A stretch of DNA of 64,000 bases from Microtetraspora sp. NBRC 13810 (GTDB taxonomy: Bacteria > Actinomycetota > Actinomycetes > Streptosporangiales > Streptosporangiaceae): the NCBI RefSeq assembly GCF_030268685.1, contig NZ_BSRQ01000015.1, positions 62,001-126,000 of the forward strand. Reading direction: 5' to 3'. How positions within the stretch are numbered: the stretch's first letter is position 1; each line of letters begins with the position of its first letter. Positions 24,302 through 36,413 of this stretch are shown one piece after another. A model generated the notes under the pieces. The model did not search any database. It had not been told where the DNA came from and saw only the letters and a program-made list of their open reading frames with translations. The position numbers and the translations under genes were made by a program.

Positions 24302-24888
24302 CCACGTATACGATCCCGAACGTCATCGCCCAGAATCCTCGTGGCGAGCGGATCATGGATGTCTACTCGCATCTGCTCACCGAGCGAATCGTCTATCTCG
24401 GCACCGCGATCGACGCGGGCGTCGCGAACGCGCTCATCGCGCAGCTGATTTTCCTGGAGGCGGACAACCCCGACGCCGAAATACAGTTCTATATCAACTG
24501 TGAAGGCGGAGACCCGAGCGCGATGCTCGCGATCTACGACACCATGCGCCATATCCGCCCCCGGGTTTCGACCACCTGCGTCGGCCAGGCCGTCGCGGTG
24601 GGTGCCGTCCTCCTCGCCGCGGGTGCCGAAGGAAAGCGTGCCGCCCTCCCACACGCACGGGTGATCCTGCACCAACCCGCCGCTCAGGGGCGCGGAGCGA
24701 TCCCCGATCTCATCCTGCAGGCCGACGAGGTCGTACGTGTCCGGGCGGACATCGAGCGCATCCTGTCACGGCACACCGGCCAGACGGTCGAGACCCTCCG
24801 CGCCAACACCGATCACGATCGCGTGTTCACCGCGACCGCGGCCTTGGAGTACGGGCTCCTCGATCAGATCATCGAGGAGCACTCCTAG
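24298..24888 (+). CDS. ClpP-family paralog lacking the catalytic serine
   Basis: A 196-residue ClpP fold (ADNPDAEIQFYINCEGGDPS, HARVILHQPAAQGRGA). At the nucleophile position the canonical GQAASMGA reads GQAVAVGAVLLAAG, so the catalytic serine is replaced by alanine while the His is kept. It is therefore expected to be proteolytically inactive and to act as a structural or regulatory ring partner of the upstream active ClpP. Translation is coupled to that gene. This mirrors systems in which one ClpP ring is inactive. Confidence 0.9.
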   Translation: MTTYTIPNVIAQNPRGERIMDVYSHLLTERIVYLGTAIDAGVANALIAQLIFLEADNPDAEIQFYINCEGGDPSAMLAIYDTMRHIRPRVSTTCVGQAVAVGAVLLAAGAEGKRAALPHARVILHQPAAQGRGAIPDLILQADEVVRVRADIERILSRHTGQTVETLRANTDHDRVFTATAALEYGLLDQIIEEHS

Positions 24889-24915
24889 CCCGGCGGCCGA
24901 TCCCGGCAGGCCACG

Positions 24916-25272
24916 CTACGCGGCCAGCGCGTAGACCGCCGAGCAGGTGGCGCCTCTCGACGCGCTGCTCTGAGCAGACCGCAGGCTCTCGGCGACGGCG
25001 AGGGTCAGATCCACCAGGGTCACATCCAGCGCGCCGGCGACCGCGGCGATCATTTCACTCGACGGCTCTTTGACGCCGCGTTCCATCTCGGAGAGATACT
25101 GCGGCGAGACTCCGGCGCGGCGTGCCGTCTCGCTCAGCTTCTCGCCCCGCTCGTGACGAAGCCCTCTGAGACACTCACCGAGCGCGTGCCGCCACAGCGG
25201 CTCGCGAGGCGGAGACGGCTTGGGGTCGGTCCGAACGATCGCCGGACGCAGCGGCGAGACAGAAGAGGCCAT
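24916..25272 (-). CDS. PopR/ClgR-like XRE transcriptional activator with an ssrA-like C-terminus
   Basis: A 118-residue XRE protein: helix-turn-helix LSETARRAGVSPQYLSEMERGVKEPSSEM, close to the ClgR/PopR group that activates clp genes. It ends SAVYALAA, closely similar to the ssrA degradation tag end (ALAA). Known PopR proteins need C-terminal alanines for ClpP-dependent degradation, so feedback proteolysis is likely here. It is convergent with the clpP pair, 27 bp apart, and the PopR-type box lies upstream of clpP. Confidence 0.8.
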   Translation of the reverse strand: MASSVSPLRPAIVRTDPKPSPPREPLWRHALGECLRGLRHERGEKLSETARRAGVSPQYLSEMERGVKEPSSEMIAAVAGALDVTLVDLTLAVAESLRSAQSSASRGATCSAVYALAA

Positions 25273-25397
25273 GCCTCACCTTAGATAGATGGGGCGTTCA
25301 CGTTCGGCCGGATCCGCGCAGAGCGGAACCGTCCCCGTCTCCTCCGGTCCGTCTCAGGGCGAATCGCGCTCACCGGGTGGTGCGGGGATCTCCAGGT

Positions 25398-25445
25398 GGC
25401 CAGGATGTCGAGTCATCCCTTCCAGGGATGTCGATCATCCTGGCC
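25398..25445 (-). terminator. Long interrupted hairpin after the alaX-like gene
   Basis: GGCCAGGATG pairs with CATCCTGGCC on the outside and CATCCCT with AGGGATG on the inside, around a 3-nt loop. It lies about 70 bp downstream of the alanyl-tRNA-editing gene and upstream of the PopR-like gene promoter, so it probably terminates the former. Confidence 0.6.
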
Positions 25446-25517
25446 TCCGGTACCGGGGAAGAGTAGGAGCGGAACTCCCTCGACCGGCTTGAGGGAGCAG
25501 AGAGACGGCGGGACGCC

Positions 25518-26252
25518 CTAGCCGGACACCTCGATGCGGACGCGGCGGAAGCCCTTGCCCTTGTTCTCGATCTTGGCGACGCGGACGCGGCCGATCTGTT
25601 TGGTGGAGGCGACGTGGGTGCCGCCGTCGGCCTGGCAGTCGAGGCCGACGATGTCGACGATCCGGACCTCCTGGACGGACTCCGGGACGAGGTTGGTGGC
25701 GGTGCGGATGATGTCGGGGATCCGGAACGCCTCCGCGCGGGGCAGGACGCGGACGTCGATGCGGCGGTCGGCGGCGATCTCGGCGTTGCACGCGTCCTCG
25801 ATCGCCTCCTTGAAGCCGGCGGGGACCTCGGGCATGTTGAAGTCCATCCGCGCGACCAGCGGCTCCATGTTCCCGCCGGTGACCAGCGAGCCGTAGTCGC
25901 GGAAGACCACCCCGCACAGGACGTGCAGCGCGGAGTGCGTGCGCATCAGGGCCGAGCGGCGCTCGTCGGCGACGGCGGCGCGCACGGTGACGCCGGGGGG
26001 CGGCACCGGGTCGCCCTCGGCGGGGATCAGGTGCAGGTCGTCGTCCTTGCGCACGCCGACGATGCGCGTCTCGACCCCCTGCCAGAGCAGAACTCCGTGA
26101 TCGGCGGGCTGGCCGCCGCCTCCCGGATAGAATGCCGACCTGCTCAAGACGATCCCCTCGGGCGTGGCGGCGAGCACCACGGCCTCCCAGTCACGCAGAT
26201 CCTGGTCGGTGAGTTCGAGGCGCCGGGTCCGCCCGTGGAGGTCATCGGTCAT
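25518..26252 (-). CDS. Alanyl-tRNA editing protein (AlaX type)
   Basis: A 244-residue protein homologous to the editing domain of AlaRS. The zinc site is visible as RTHSALHVL (His-x3-His) and GLDCQADGGTHV (Cys-x3-His-type). It hydrolyses Ser or Gly mischarged on tRNA-Ala in trans. The N-terminal half (SAFYPGGGGQPADHG) is the characteristic AlaX lead-in. A TAGGCT box lies 6 bases before the ATG, suggesting a leaderless transcript. Confidence 0.9.
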   Translation of the reverse strand: MTDDLHGRTRRLELTDQDLRDWEAVVLAATPEGIVLSRSAFYPGGGGQPADHGVLLWQGVETRIVGVRKDDDLHLIPAEGDPVPPPGVTVRAAVADERRSALMRTHSALHVLCGVVFRDYGSLVTGGNMEPLVARMDFNMPEVPAGFKEAIEDACNAEIAADRRIDVRVLPRAEAFRIPDIIRTATNLVPESVQEVRIVDIVGLDCQADGGTHVASTKQIGRVRVAKIENKGKGFRRVRIEVSG

Positions 26253-26281
26253 GTCGGCAGCCTAGAGCTCGCGAGGTGTCC

Positions 26282-26971
26282 ATGCGCGGCCAGCCCCGAC
26301 CGCAGCGCCCTTTGACCGCCTCGCTCGCCCTCGTTCTGGCGATTTGCTGCGGTATTTCGGGATGTGCGTACCAGGCCGGCCGGGAGCAGCCGCCGCCCGC
26401 CGCGAAGCCCCCGGCTCCCGTGGTCATGGTGCTCGGCGACAGCTTCACCGTCGGCTCGGGGCCGGTGCGCCCGTGGGAGACGTACGCCGCCGAGGCCGCC
26501 AGACGCCTGGGCTGGCAGCTCGTCGTCGCCGGCGCGGCGGGCACCGGGTTCGTCAACCGGGGCCGGGTCGGGCGCGACTTCCGGGAGTCCTACGCCGAAG
26601 AGCTCTCCTGGCGGCCCGCGCCGGACATGCTGATCATCTCCGGCGGGCACAACGACCGCAGGGTCGCGCCCGCCCGCGTCCACGCCGCCGCCCGCCGCCT
26701 GCTCGCCGACGTGCGCGAGACGTGGCCGGCCACGCGGATCATCGTCGTCGGTCCCCTGTGGGTCGCCGATCCCCCCGCCTGGGCCTTCGACGTCAAGGAC
26801 GCCGTCGCGACGGCCGCGGCGGGCGCCGGCGCCACCTTCCTCGACCCGCTGGCCCGCCGCCACGTCGCGGGCGACCCCGCCGTCGCCCTGCTCCCGGACG
26901 GCGTGCACCCCACCTTCACCGGCCATGTACGGCTGGCGCGCTGGCTCGTCGGAGCCCTGGAAAACGGGTGA
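26282..26971 (+). CDS. SGNH/GDSL-hydrolase-family lipoprotein
   Basis: A 229-residue protein with a lipoprotein signal (ALVLAICCGISGC, lipobox Cys at about 25). SGNH blocks are in order: GDSFTVG (nucleophile Ser), GAAGTGF, GGHND and C-terminal DGVHPTFTGH (Asp/His). It is likely an esterase or acetyl-hydrolase at the outer face of the membrane. It is divergent from the AlaX gene by 29 bp. Closeness to two secreted cellulases makes removal of polysaccharide substituents possible but unproven. Confidence 0.85.
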   Translation: MRGQPRPQRPLTASLALVLAICCGISGCAYQAGREQPPPAAKPPAPVVMVLGDSFTVGSGPVRPWETYAAEAARRLGWQLVVAGAAGTGFVNRGRVGRDFRESYAEELSWRPAPDMLIISGGHNDRRVAPARVHAAARRLLADVRETWPATRIIVVGPLWVADPPAWAFDVKDAVATAAAGAGATFLDPLARRHVAGDPAVALLPDGVHPTFTGHVRLARWLVGALENG

Positions 26972-27027
26972 GAGGGAGAAGAACTTCTACCTCAAGGCGG
27001 TGAGCAACTCCATCGCGGCAGCCGCGC

Positions 27028-27195
27028 GAGGATGTGCTCGCGCACTTCTCCACGAGGGCCGCCTGGCGCGAGGCCGGTTACGTGCTGCTGTGGGTGACGG
27101 CGCTGCCGCTGGTCATGGCAGCCGCCGGGAGGAGCCCGGCCGGGCGAGGGGTCCGTCGACGCCCGGCCGGGGGTACAGGGGCGGAGCTCAGGTGA
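27028..27195 (+). pseudogene. Fragment resembling a membrane sensor segment
   Basis: One frame reads FSTRAAWREAGYVLLWVTAL followed by PLVMAAAG and then degenerates. This resembles the first membrane helix of actinobacterial sensor-domain proteins, but there is no complete gene around it. The rest of the 288-bp gap between the SGNH and GH9 genes is G-rich and non-coding. Confidence 0.25.
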
Positions 27196-27259
27196 GGGTG
27201 CGGGGGATGGAGGTCAGATGGGCTGAGGGAATTGGGGTTTTGACGGGAGTTGGGGTGGG

Positions 27260-29903
<2,644 letters not shown>

Positions 29904-29918
<15 letters not shown>

Positions 29919-32852
29919 GAGGCGGCCGTATTCCGCGAGGGCGACGGCGACGTCGACCTGCGCCCAGAACCGGTGGTAGTTGAAGGTCGGCGCGGGGCCG
30001 GTGCCGTCGAGGTAGTCCTGCACCTTCGGCCAGTCCGGGTCGTCCTCGTAGAAGGACCGGATGGACAGGAAGGTCGAGGAGGAGTTGATCGGGTCGCCGT
30101 TCGGCATCTCGCCGCTCCAGCCGTTCGGCACGTAGATCGGGTCGTCCAGGCGGTTGTAGTCGGCCTTGGTCTCCGGCACCGACACGCCCTTGTCGTCCTG
30201 GTGGTGCTCCCAGATGCCGTCGAGCAGGCCCTTGGCCACCGCCTGGACCTCCTCGTCGCCCGCCTTGGCCGCGTAGTACATGAGCACCTTGGCGTAGGAG
30301 CCGGCCACGCCGACGTCGGTCGTGTAGTCCCGGACCGTCACGTGCAGGTCCGAGTTGTCACCGGGGTTGGCCGGGTTCCAGGTGTCGGGCTGGCCGGTCC
30401 ACACCAGCGTCGAGGGGATCTCGTACGTGCCGTCGGCGTTGATCGTGGTGTGGTCCACGGCCCAGGCGACCCACTTGTCGAGCAGCGCCTTGGCCTCGGC
30501 GTTCCCGGTGGCGTAGTACAGCTCGGCCACCCGCTCCATCGACCACGCCTGGAAGCCGAACCACTGGTTGGACGGCGGGTCGTGGTAGACGGGCTGCCAG
30601 TCGTAGGTCATGCCATAGAAGGTCGGCAGGTTCGCGGGCCGGGCGGCGTAGTGGCCCTGCCAGCTGTTGGTGGCGCCGCCGGCGATGGCGCCCTCGGCGG
30701 ACTGGAGCCAGGTGTAGAACTCAAGCTGCCGGTCCAGGCTGGTGGTCCAGTCCTGCACGGCGGTGGCGCCCCTGGGCTTGAGCACGTCCACGCTGGACAG
30801 CGCCCAGGCGGCCATCGGGTTCTGGTAGCCGGAGTGGTTGTGGCTGGAGCCGATCCGCCACGCCCAGCCGGCCGACGAGTCGATCGCGCCGCCCCAGGCG
30901 TAGTACCAGCTCAGCAGGTAGGCCGAGCTGTTCTTGCCGGTGCCGGCCGGGCACGAGGTGCTGGCGCAGCCCTGCTGCTTGAAGTACTTGTCGTACATCG
31001 CGTAGCGGAGGTAGTCGCCCATCTTGGCGGCCTTGCCGACCGTCGCGGAGATCTGCCCCTGCTTGCCCTGCTCGGTCGCCCAGGTGTGCGCCCAGTAGGC
31101 GACCTGCACGGCGCGGGCGTCGGCGTCGGGCGCGTTGGTGTACTTCCACTGCCTGGCGTAGCTCGCGTCCCGGGTGAACAGGTCGAGGAAGCCGTTCGGG
31201 CCGCCGTGCGCGAAGGTGTCGCAGGACGGCTGCGGCACGGTCTCGAAGACCGACTCCTCCGGTCCGCGCTGGTAGGTGTTGATGTAGACGGGTTTGGTGG
31301 TGCCGTCGCCGCAGCGGCCGAAGCCGTAGGTGTTGTCGACGTCGAGCAGCCAGTGCATGCCGTAGATGTCGTTGGTGCCGTAGGCGGTGCGCAGCTCGTT
31401 CGCGATCGGGTCGGTGCCGACCGACACGTTGCCGTCGAGCTGCGACGGATACTGCCGGATGTCGTCCCACTCACCGGCGTAGGTGGCCGGGTCGGACGGG
31501 TTGTAGAAGGAGTTCGTCGGCTGGTCGGCGGTGGCGGGGATGATGTACCTCTCCATCGACGCCCACGCGTCGTTGAACCGCGTCCAGTCGCCGGTCGCCT
31601 TGCCGTACGCCGCCTCCAGCCACAGGTAGTAGCTGTACGCCTCCGACGTCGTCTCGTGCCCGTGGTCGGGCGCCTCCACCAGCAGCGTCTCGACCGAGTG
31701 GTACGGCACGCCCTCGGGGGAGAAGTAGCCGTTGGCCGGGTCCTTCAGCTTGTTGTACATCGTGATGAAGCGCTCGGTGTACTCGTTGTCGCCGCCGCCG
31801 AGGTCGTTGTCGGCCTCGGACGCGGTCACCCGGGCCGCCGTGTGGCCGGTCGCGCTGGAGGTGAACTGCGCGGTGCCGCCGGTCTGGTCGGCGTCCTCGG
31901 CCGCGGACACGGTCACGTCGCGCGGCGTGTTCCAGTTGGCCGTGGTGAAGGTCAGGCTGCCGCCCGAGGTCACGGTGAGGTCCGTGTCGCCGGAGCTCCT
32001 GGCGGTGGTCACGGTGACGTTGCCGCTGGGCTGCCGGTTGAGCCGGACGCCGAAGGTCGCCGTGCCGCCCTCGGGCACGGTGATCGTCTCCGGTGAGACC
32101 ACCACCGCGGGCGCCGAGGTGCCCTGCACGGTGATCCCCACCGGGCTGGAGGTGGTGGCGGCGCCGGTGTTGTCGGTCGCCCTCGCGGTGAGCGAGTAGC
32201 TGCCCGCGGCCACCCCGGTCCACCCGAACGTGTACGGCGCGGTCGTGTCGGTGCCGACCACGGTGGACCCGTTGAGGAACTCGACCCTGGCGACCGTGCC
32301 GTCGGCGTCGGCCGCGTTCGCGGCGAGCTGCACGGTGGCCGGCGCGGTGAAGCTCGCCCCCGCCGCGGGGCTGGTGAGCGCCACGGTCGGCGGCTGGTTC
32401 ACCGGTCCGCCGCCGGTGCACGTCGTGCCGTTGATGGTGAACGCGGTGGGCTTGGCGTTGGTGCCGCTGTAGCTGCCGTTGAAGCCGATGCTGGTGGACT
32501 GGCCGGCGGGCAGGTTGCCGTTCCAGTCCATGCTGCGCGCGGTGACGTCGGCGCCGCTCTGGCTCCAGGTGGCGCTCCAGCCCTGGGTGACCCGCTGGTT
32601 GCCGGGGAAGCGGAAACCCAGCGTCCAGCCGTTGAGCGGGTCGCCGTTGTTGGTGATCCGCACGCTGGCGGTGAAGCCGCCGCCCCAGTCGTTCGTCTGG
32701 TAGTCGACCGTGCAGGCGATGGCGGCCTGCGCCGCCGTGGGCGCCATCGCCGTCATCATGCCCGCCGCCAGGGTGGCGATGGCGGCCAGGGCGATACGCC
32801 GTCTTGATCGACGACGTGGGAGCGCTCCCGTACTCAGGGGTGCTCTGTACAT
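29904..32852 (-). CDS. Secreted GH48 cellobiohydrolase with N-terminal CBM2 and two beta-sandwich domains
   Basis: A 982-residue exoenzyme. Signal peptide about 1-43 ([20 protein letters not shown]); CBM2 about 44-147 ([20 protein letters not shown]); an Ig-like domain about 155-250 ([15 protein letters not shown]); a Calx-beta-like domain about 255-345; GH48 catalytic domain from about 350 ([58 protein letters not shown]) to [19 protein letters not shown]48 enzymes release cellobiose from the reducing ends of crystalline cellulose. A perfect CelR-type operator lies upstream. The ATG at 32852 has a GGAGG site. It is probably coordinated with the GH9 gene downstream. Confidence 0.95.
32817..32830. 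promoter_or_regulatory. Second CelR-type box inside the start of the GH48 gene
   Basis: TGGGAGCGCTCCCG matches the upstream operator except at the last base. It lies inside the signal-peptide codons, 85 bp from the perfect site, about eight helical turns. It could allow cooperative binding or act as a roadblock. Confidence 0.5.
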
Positions 32853-32901
32853 GGGGAAAGGTCCTCCGGGGGTGTTGTCCAGCGAAAAGGTGCCGATAGT
32901 G

Positions 32902-32915
32902 TGGGAGCGCTCCCA
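32902..32915. promoter_or_regulatory. Perfect CelR-type operator upstream of GH48
   Basis: TGGGAGCGCTCCCA is a perfect 14-bp palindrome identical to the operator known for the Thermobifida cellulase repressor CelR. It lies 50 bp before the GH48 start. Release by cellobiose is the known inducing mechanism in that system. The same box precedes the LacI gene at 38896. Confidence 0.9.
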
Positions 32916-33016
32916 AATGGATTCTGATGAGCGACGCCCGTATGTCAATGCGCTGTTACACGCGGATGTCGGCCCCGTCGCCTAGCTGGGCCGTCCGCCG
33001 CCCGGCACTGAAACTT

Positions 33017-34207
33017 TCAGCTCGCGTCCGCGTCGTCCCGCGGGGAACCGGCCCGGCGGAGCAGCGCCCAGGACGCGAGGCCGAGCGGCAGGATGAGCCA
33101 GCAGGTGAGCAGCCGGTAGATCAGCACGGCGGCGGTCGCCGGAGCCACCGGGACGCCGGCCGCGGTCAGCCCGGCGATCAGACTGGTCTCGATGATCCCG
33201 ATGCCGCCGGGGGTGAGCGGGATCTGCCGCAGCATCTGGGCGGCGAGGTACGTGGCGGCCAGCCGTACCGGGTCGATGTGCAGGCCGAAGGCGAGGACGG
33301 CGGCCTGGAGGCAGGCCAGGTCGAACAGCCAGCTCAGGACGGCGCTGTTGACGGCGGCGGCCGTGTCGGCGCGCGGCAGCGTGACGATCGAGCGGACGGT
33401 CGCGGTGACCGGCGCCAGCCGTTCGGCGAGCCGCGTGCGGCGGCGGGGCGCGTGCGCCGCGCGCGGCCGGCCGGCGTGCAGCACGATCCCGACGACGAGG
33501 AGGAGCGCCGCCCCGCCGAGCAGCGGCCCGCGCACGTCGGCGAGCTCACCGGGCGCCAGGACCGCGGTCACCGCGGTGCCGGCCACGTAGAGCAGCAGCA
33601 GCCCGATCATCGAGACGGCACCGGAGACCACCGTGACGGACGCGGCGGAGGTACGGCCCGCGCCGTGCGAGCGGAAGGTCCGGTAGGCGTACCCGGCGGA
33701 CACGGCCGAGCCCGCAGGGAGCGCGGCGGCCATCGCGGTGCGGGCGTAGGACAGCGCCATGGCGTGGCTCACCGGCATGGTGACGCCGTAGGCGTGCAGC
33801 ACCCGCCGCTGCTGGCGGGCGAACATGCCGAGCGAGATGAGGACCGCCGCGACGGCCAGGGCCAGCTCCTGCGGACGCGCCCCCTGGGCGGTGGCCAGGA
33901 TCTCCGACGGCGCGGGAAGCTGGTCGCGGAGGGTCCACCCGGCCACGCCCACCAGGGCGACCGGCAGCAGGATCCGGATCCAGCGCCGCAGGGCGGCCGG
34001 GACGTGGCGGTCCCGCAGGACGGCGGGCAGGTGGAGCCGCCGACGCGCCGGCGACCGGAGCGGGGGCTCCTGCGAAGACGCCTGGGGAGACGCATGGGGA
34101 GACGCATGGGGAGAACCCTGTGGAGACCTCGGCCCGTGCGGCGCACGGTCGCCGCCGCCCGCGCCCGCTGGAGTGCGGTCGCGGTGGTGGGCGAGGCAGT
34201 CAGGCAT
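33017..34207 (-). CDS. LPG-synthase-TM/flippase-like (UPF0104 family) membrane protein
   Basis: A 396-residue protein with a disordered Ser/Pro/His-rich N-terminus (residues about 1-70, with SPHASPHASPQAS repeats) and about eight membrane helices. Family blocks are LGMFARQQRRVLHAYG, ALSYARTAMAAALPAGSAVS and LRQIPLTPGGIGIIETSLIAG. Related domains move or modify lipids in the membrane; the exact job is unknown. A GAAGGAG site precedes the ATG. It starts 23 bp after the MFS gene and is probably cotranscribed with it. Confidence 0.8.
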   Translation of the reverse strand: MPDCLAHHRDRTPAGAGGGDRAPHGPRSPQGSPHASPHASPQASSQEPPLRSPARRRLHLPAVLRDRHVPAALRRWIRILLPVALVGVAGWTLRDQLPAPSEILATAQGARPQELALAVAAVLISLGMFARQQRRVLHAYGVTMPVSHAMALSYARTAMAAALPAGSAVSAGYAYRTFRSHGAGRTSAASVTVVSGAVSMIGLLLLYVAGTAVTAVLAPGELADVRGPLLGGAALLLVVGIVLHAGRPRAAHAPRRRTRLAERLAPVTATVRSIVTLPRADTAAAVNSAVLSWLFDLACLQAAVLAFGLHIDPVRLAATYLAAQMLRQIPLTPGGIGIIETSLIAGLTAAGVPVAPATAAVLIYRLLTCWLILPLGLASWALLRRAGSPRDDADAS

Positions 34208-34230
34208 GATCCCGCTCCTTCATCAGCAGG

Positions 34231-35691
34231 TTACGAGGCCCGGCTCCCGGGGAGGGGCTCCTCGATTCGCGGGGAGCCGATCTCCGAGGCGGTGCCGGCA
34301 GTGGCCGCCGCGCGGCGGCCGGGGATGAGCAGGACGATGAGCGCGGCGAGTACGGCGACGCCGCCGCCGATGACGAAGCCGGTGCGGAAGCCCTCCTCGG
34401 ACGGCAGGACGACCGGGCCCAGCTTCATGGTCATGTTGGCCAGCACGACGCCGATCACCGCGCTGGAGGTGGAGGTGCCGATGGCGCGCATCAGGCTGTT
34501 GAGGCCGTTGGCGGCGGCGGTCTCGGAGCGCGGCACGGCGGTCATGATCAGGGCGGGCATGGCCGCGTAGGCGAAGCCGATCCCGGCGCTGATGACGGCG
34601 GAGTAGAACAGGATGCCCCACGGGCTGCCGCTGAGGCCGAGCGCCAGGACGTAGCCGCAGGCGATGACGACCGCGCCGGTGAACAGCGAGATCTTCGGCC
34701 CGCGCCCGGCCGACAGTCGTGCCGCCAGCGGCGAGACGGCCATCATGACCAGACCGCCGGGGGCCATCCACAGGCCGGCCGCGACCATGGACTGCCCCAG
34801 GCCGTAGCCGGTGGCCTCGGGGAGCTGGAGAAGCTGAGGAGTGATCAGCGACATCGCGTACATGGCGAAGCCGACGACGACGGAGGCCAGGTTGGTGAGC
34901 AGCACCTGGCGGCGGGAGCTGGTGCGCAGGTCCACCAGCGGGCTGGCCGTCCGCAGCTCCCACCAGCCCCACAGCAGCAGGACGACCGCCGACGCGGCGA
35001 ACATGCCGAGCGTGGTACCGCTGGTCCAGCCCCAGTCGCCGCCCTTGGAGACGGGAAGCAGCAGCAGGACCAGCCCGGCGGACAGCCCGATCGCGCCGAC
35101 GACGTCGAACCGGCCCGTGGCCCCGGCGGGCGACTCCGGCACGACCAGGAACACCGCGACCGCCACCAGGACGCCGAGGACGGCCGCCGCCCAGAACAGC
35201 ACGTGCCAGTCGGCGTGCTGGGCGACCAACGCGGAGGCGGGCAGGCCGAGCGCGCCGCCCACGCCAAGGGAGGAGCTCATCAGGGCCATGGCCGAGCCGA
35301 GCCGCTGCGGCGGCAGCACGTCGCGCATGATGCTGATGCCGAGCGGGATCACGCCCATGCCGACGCCCTGCAGGGCGCGGCCGATCACCATGGGGGTGAG
35401 GGAGTCGGCCGGGGCGCACACCACGGAGCCGGCGGCGAGCAGGAGGGCGCTGATCAGCAGCAGCCGCCGCTTGCCGTACAGGTCGCCGAGGCGGCCGACC
35501 ACGGGGGTGGCCACCGCGCCGGCGAGGAGGGTGGCGGTGATGGCCCAGGAGGCGTTGGCGGCGCTGGTGTTCAGCAGCCGAGGGAGGTCGGCGATCAACG
35601 GGACGATCAGGGTCTGCATCAGCGAGACCACGATGCCGGCGGCGGCCAGCACTCCTACGACCAGGCCGCTGCGGGGGGAGGCGGTGCTCAA
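34231..35691 (-). CDS. DHA2-family MFS drug exporter (14 TM)
   Basis: A protein of about 486 residues with 14 predicted membrane segments. MFS motif A is seen as GRLGDLYGKRRLLL and motif C-like sequence as LGVGGALGLPASALVA. Similar proteins export antibiotics or dyes by proton antiport. The start is TTG at 35691, favoured by a GGAGAA site; GTG at 35706 is the alternative. A divergent MarR gene and an inverted repeat in the shared promoter suggest ligand-responsive repression. Confidence 0.85.
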   Translation of the reverse strand: MSTASPRSGLVVGVLAAAGIVVSLMQTLIVPLIADLPRLLNTSAANASWAITATLLAGAVATPVVGRLGDLYGKRRLLLISALLLAAGSVVCAPADSLTPMVIGRALQGVGMGVIPLGISIMRDVLPPQRLGSAMALMSSSLGVGGALGLPASALVAQHADWHVLFWAAAVLGVLVAVAVFLVVPESPAGATGRFDVVGAIGLSAGLVLLLLPVSKGGDWGWTSGTTLGMFAASAVVLLLWGWWELRTASPLVDLRTSSRRQVLLTNLASVVVGFAMYAMSLITPQLLQLPEATGYGLGQSMVAAGLWMAPGGLVMMAVSPLAARLSAGRGPKISLFTGAVVIACGYVLALGLSGSPWGILFYSAVISAGIGFAYAAMPALIMTAVPRSETAAANGLNSLMRAIGTSTSSAVIGVVLANMTMKLGPVVLPSEEGFRTGFVIGGGVAVLAALIVLLIPGRRAAATAGTASEIGSPRIEEPLPGSRAS

Positions 35692-35716
35692 CGGTTCTCC
35701 ACTCACGAAAGAGTAT

Positions 35717-35757
35717 GCACGGTACACATGTTGTGCATCGTGCATACTGTACCGTGC
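35717..35757. promoter_or_regulatory. MarR-type operator region
   Basis: GCACGGTACA (35717-35726) and TGTACCGTGC (35748-35757) form a perfect 10-bp inverted repeat across 21 bases, and GTGCAT motifs recur in the middle. It fills the 100-bp gap between the divergent exporter and marR genes. Confidence 0.7.
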
Positions 35758-35799
35758 GTATTCTTGAGAGCCGGGGGTGGGCTGGGAGGAGGCCATCTT

Positions 35800-36267
35800 T
35801 TGCGCCACGAGATCACCGAGATCGAGCGCGAACTCATGTTGATCGGTCGTCACGCGACCATGGCGATGCTCAACGCGAAGCCTCTCGAAGGGCGCATGGA
35901 GCGCAGCAGCTACGTCCTGCTGAGACGGCTCCACGTGGAAGGACCCATGTCGATCGGCCAGCTCGCCGAGGTCTTCGGCCTGGACACCTCCACGGTCAAC
36001 CGGCAGACCGCCACCCTGCTGCGGTCCGGTCTCGCCGAGCGCATCCCCGATCCGGACGGCGGGATGGCCCGCAAGCTCCGCATCACCGACGAGGGGCTCA
36101 GCCGCCTGGAGCAGGAGCGCGCCTGGACCCTCAAGGGGCTCGCCTCGGTCCTCGGCGACTGGAGCCCCGAGGAGCTCAGCGCCTTCGCCGACGGCCTGGC
36201 CCGGTTCAACGCCAGCATCGCCCATCGCGGCGGCTGCCACTGGCCCCGCCCCGAGACCGCTTCCTGA
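35800..36267 (+). CDS. MarR-family transcriptional regulator
   Basis: A protein of about 155 residues with a winged helix: PMSIGQLAEVFGLDTSTVNR, wing residues IPDPDGGMARKLRITDEG, then a C-terminal dimer helix. The TTG start at 35800 is chosen because GGGAGGAGG lies 8 bases upstream. It is divergent from the DHA2 exporter and probably controls it through the inverted repeat between them. Confidence 0.85.
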   Translation: MRHEITEIERELMLIGRHATMAMLNAKPLEGRMERSSYVLLRRLHVEGPMSIGQLAEVFGLDTSTVNRQTATLLRSGLAERIPDPDGGMARKLRITDEGLSRLEQERAWTLKGLASVLGDWSPEELSAFADGLARFNASIAHRGGCHWPRPETAS

Positions 36268-36294
36268 CCCTCCGGCCTGCCGACTGAGGGCTGG

Positions 36295-36413
36295 ACCGAA
36301 CCCTCAGGCTTGGCAGGTGTGCCGGGTGTGGGCCGGGCCGAATCCTCAAGCCTGGTGCCGGGTGAGGGGCGGGCCGAACCCTCAGGCTTGGCGGGTGTGC
36401 CGGGTGAGGGCCG
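36295..36413. repeat. Three imperfect ~40-bp tandem repeats at the kinase 3' end
   Basis: Copies beginning CCGAACCCTCAGGCTTGG (36295 and 36374) and CCGAATCCTCAAGCCTGG (36338) follow one another. The last copy contains the kinase stop codon and its final residues (RHTRQA), so the 3' end of the gene appears to be duplicated downstream. Confidence 0.75.
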
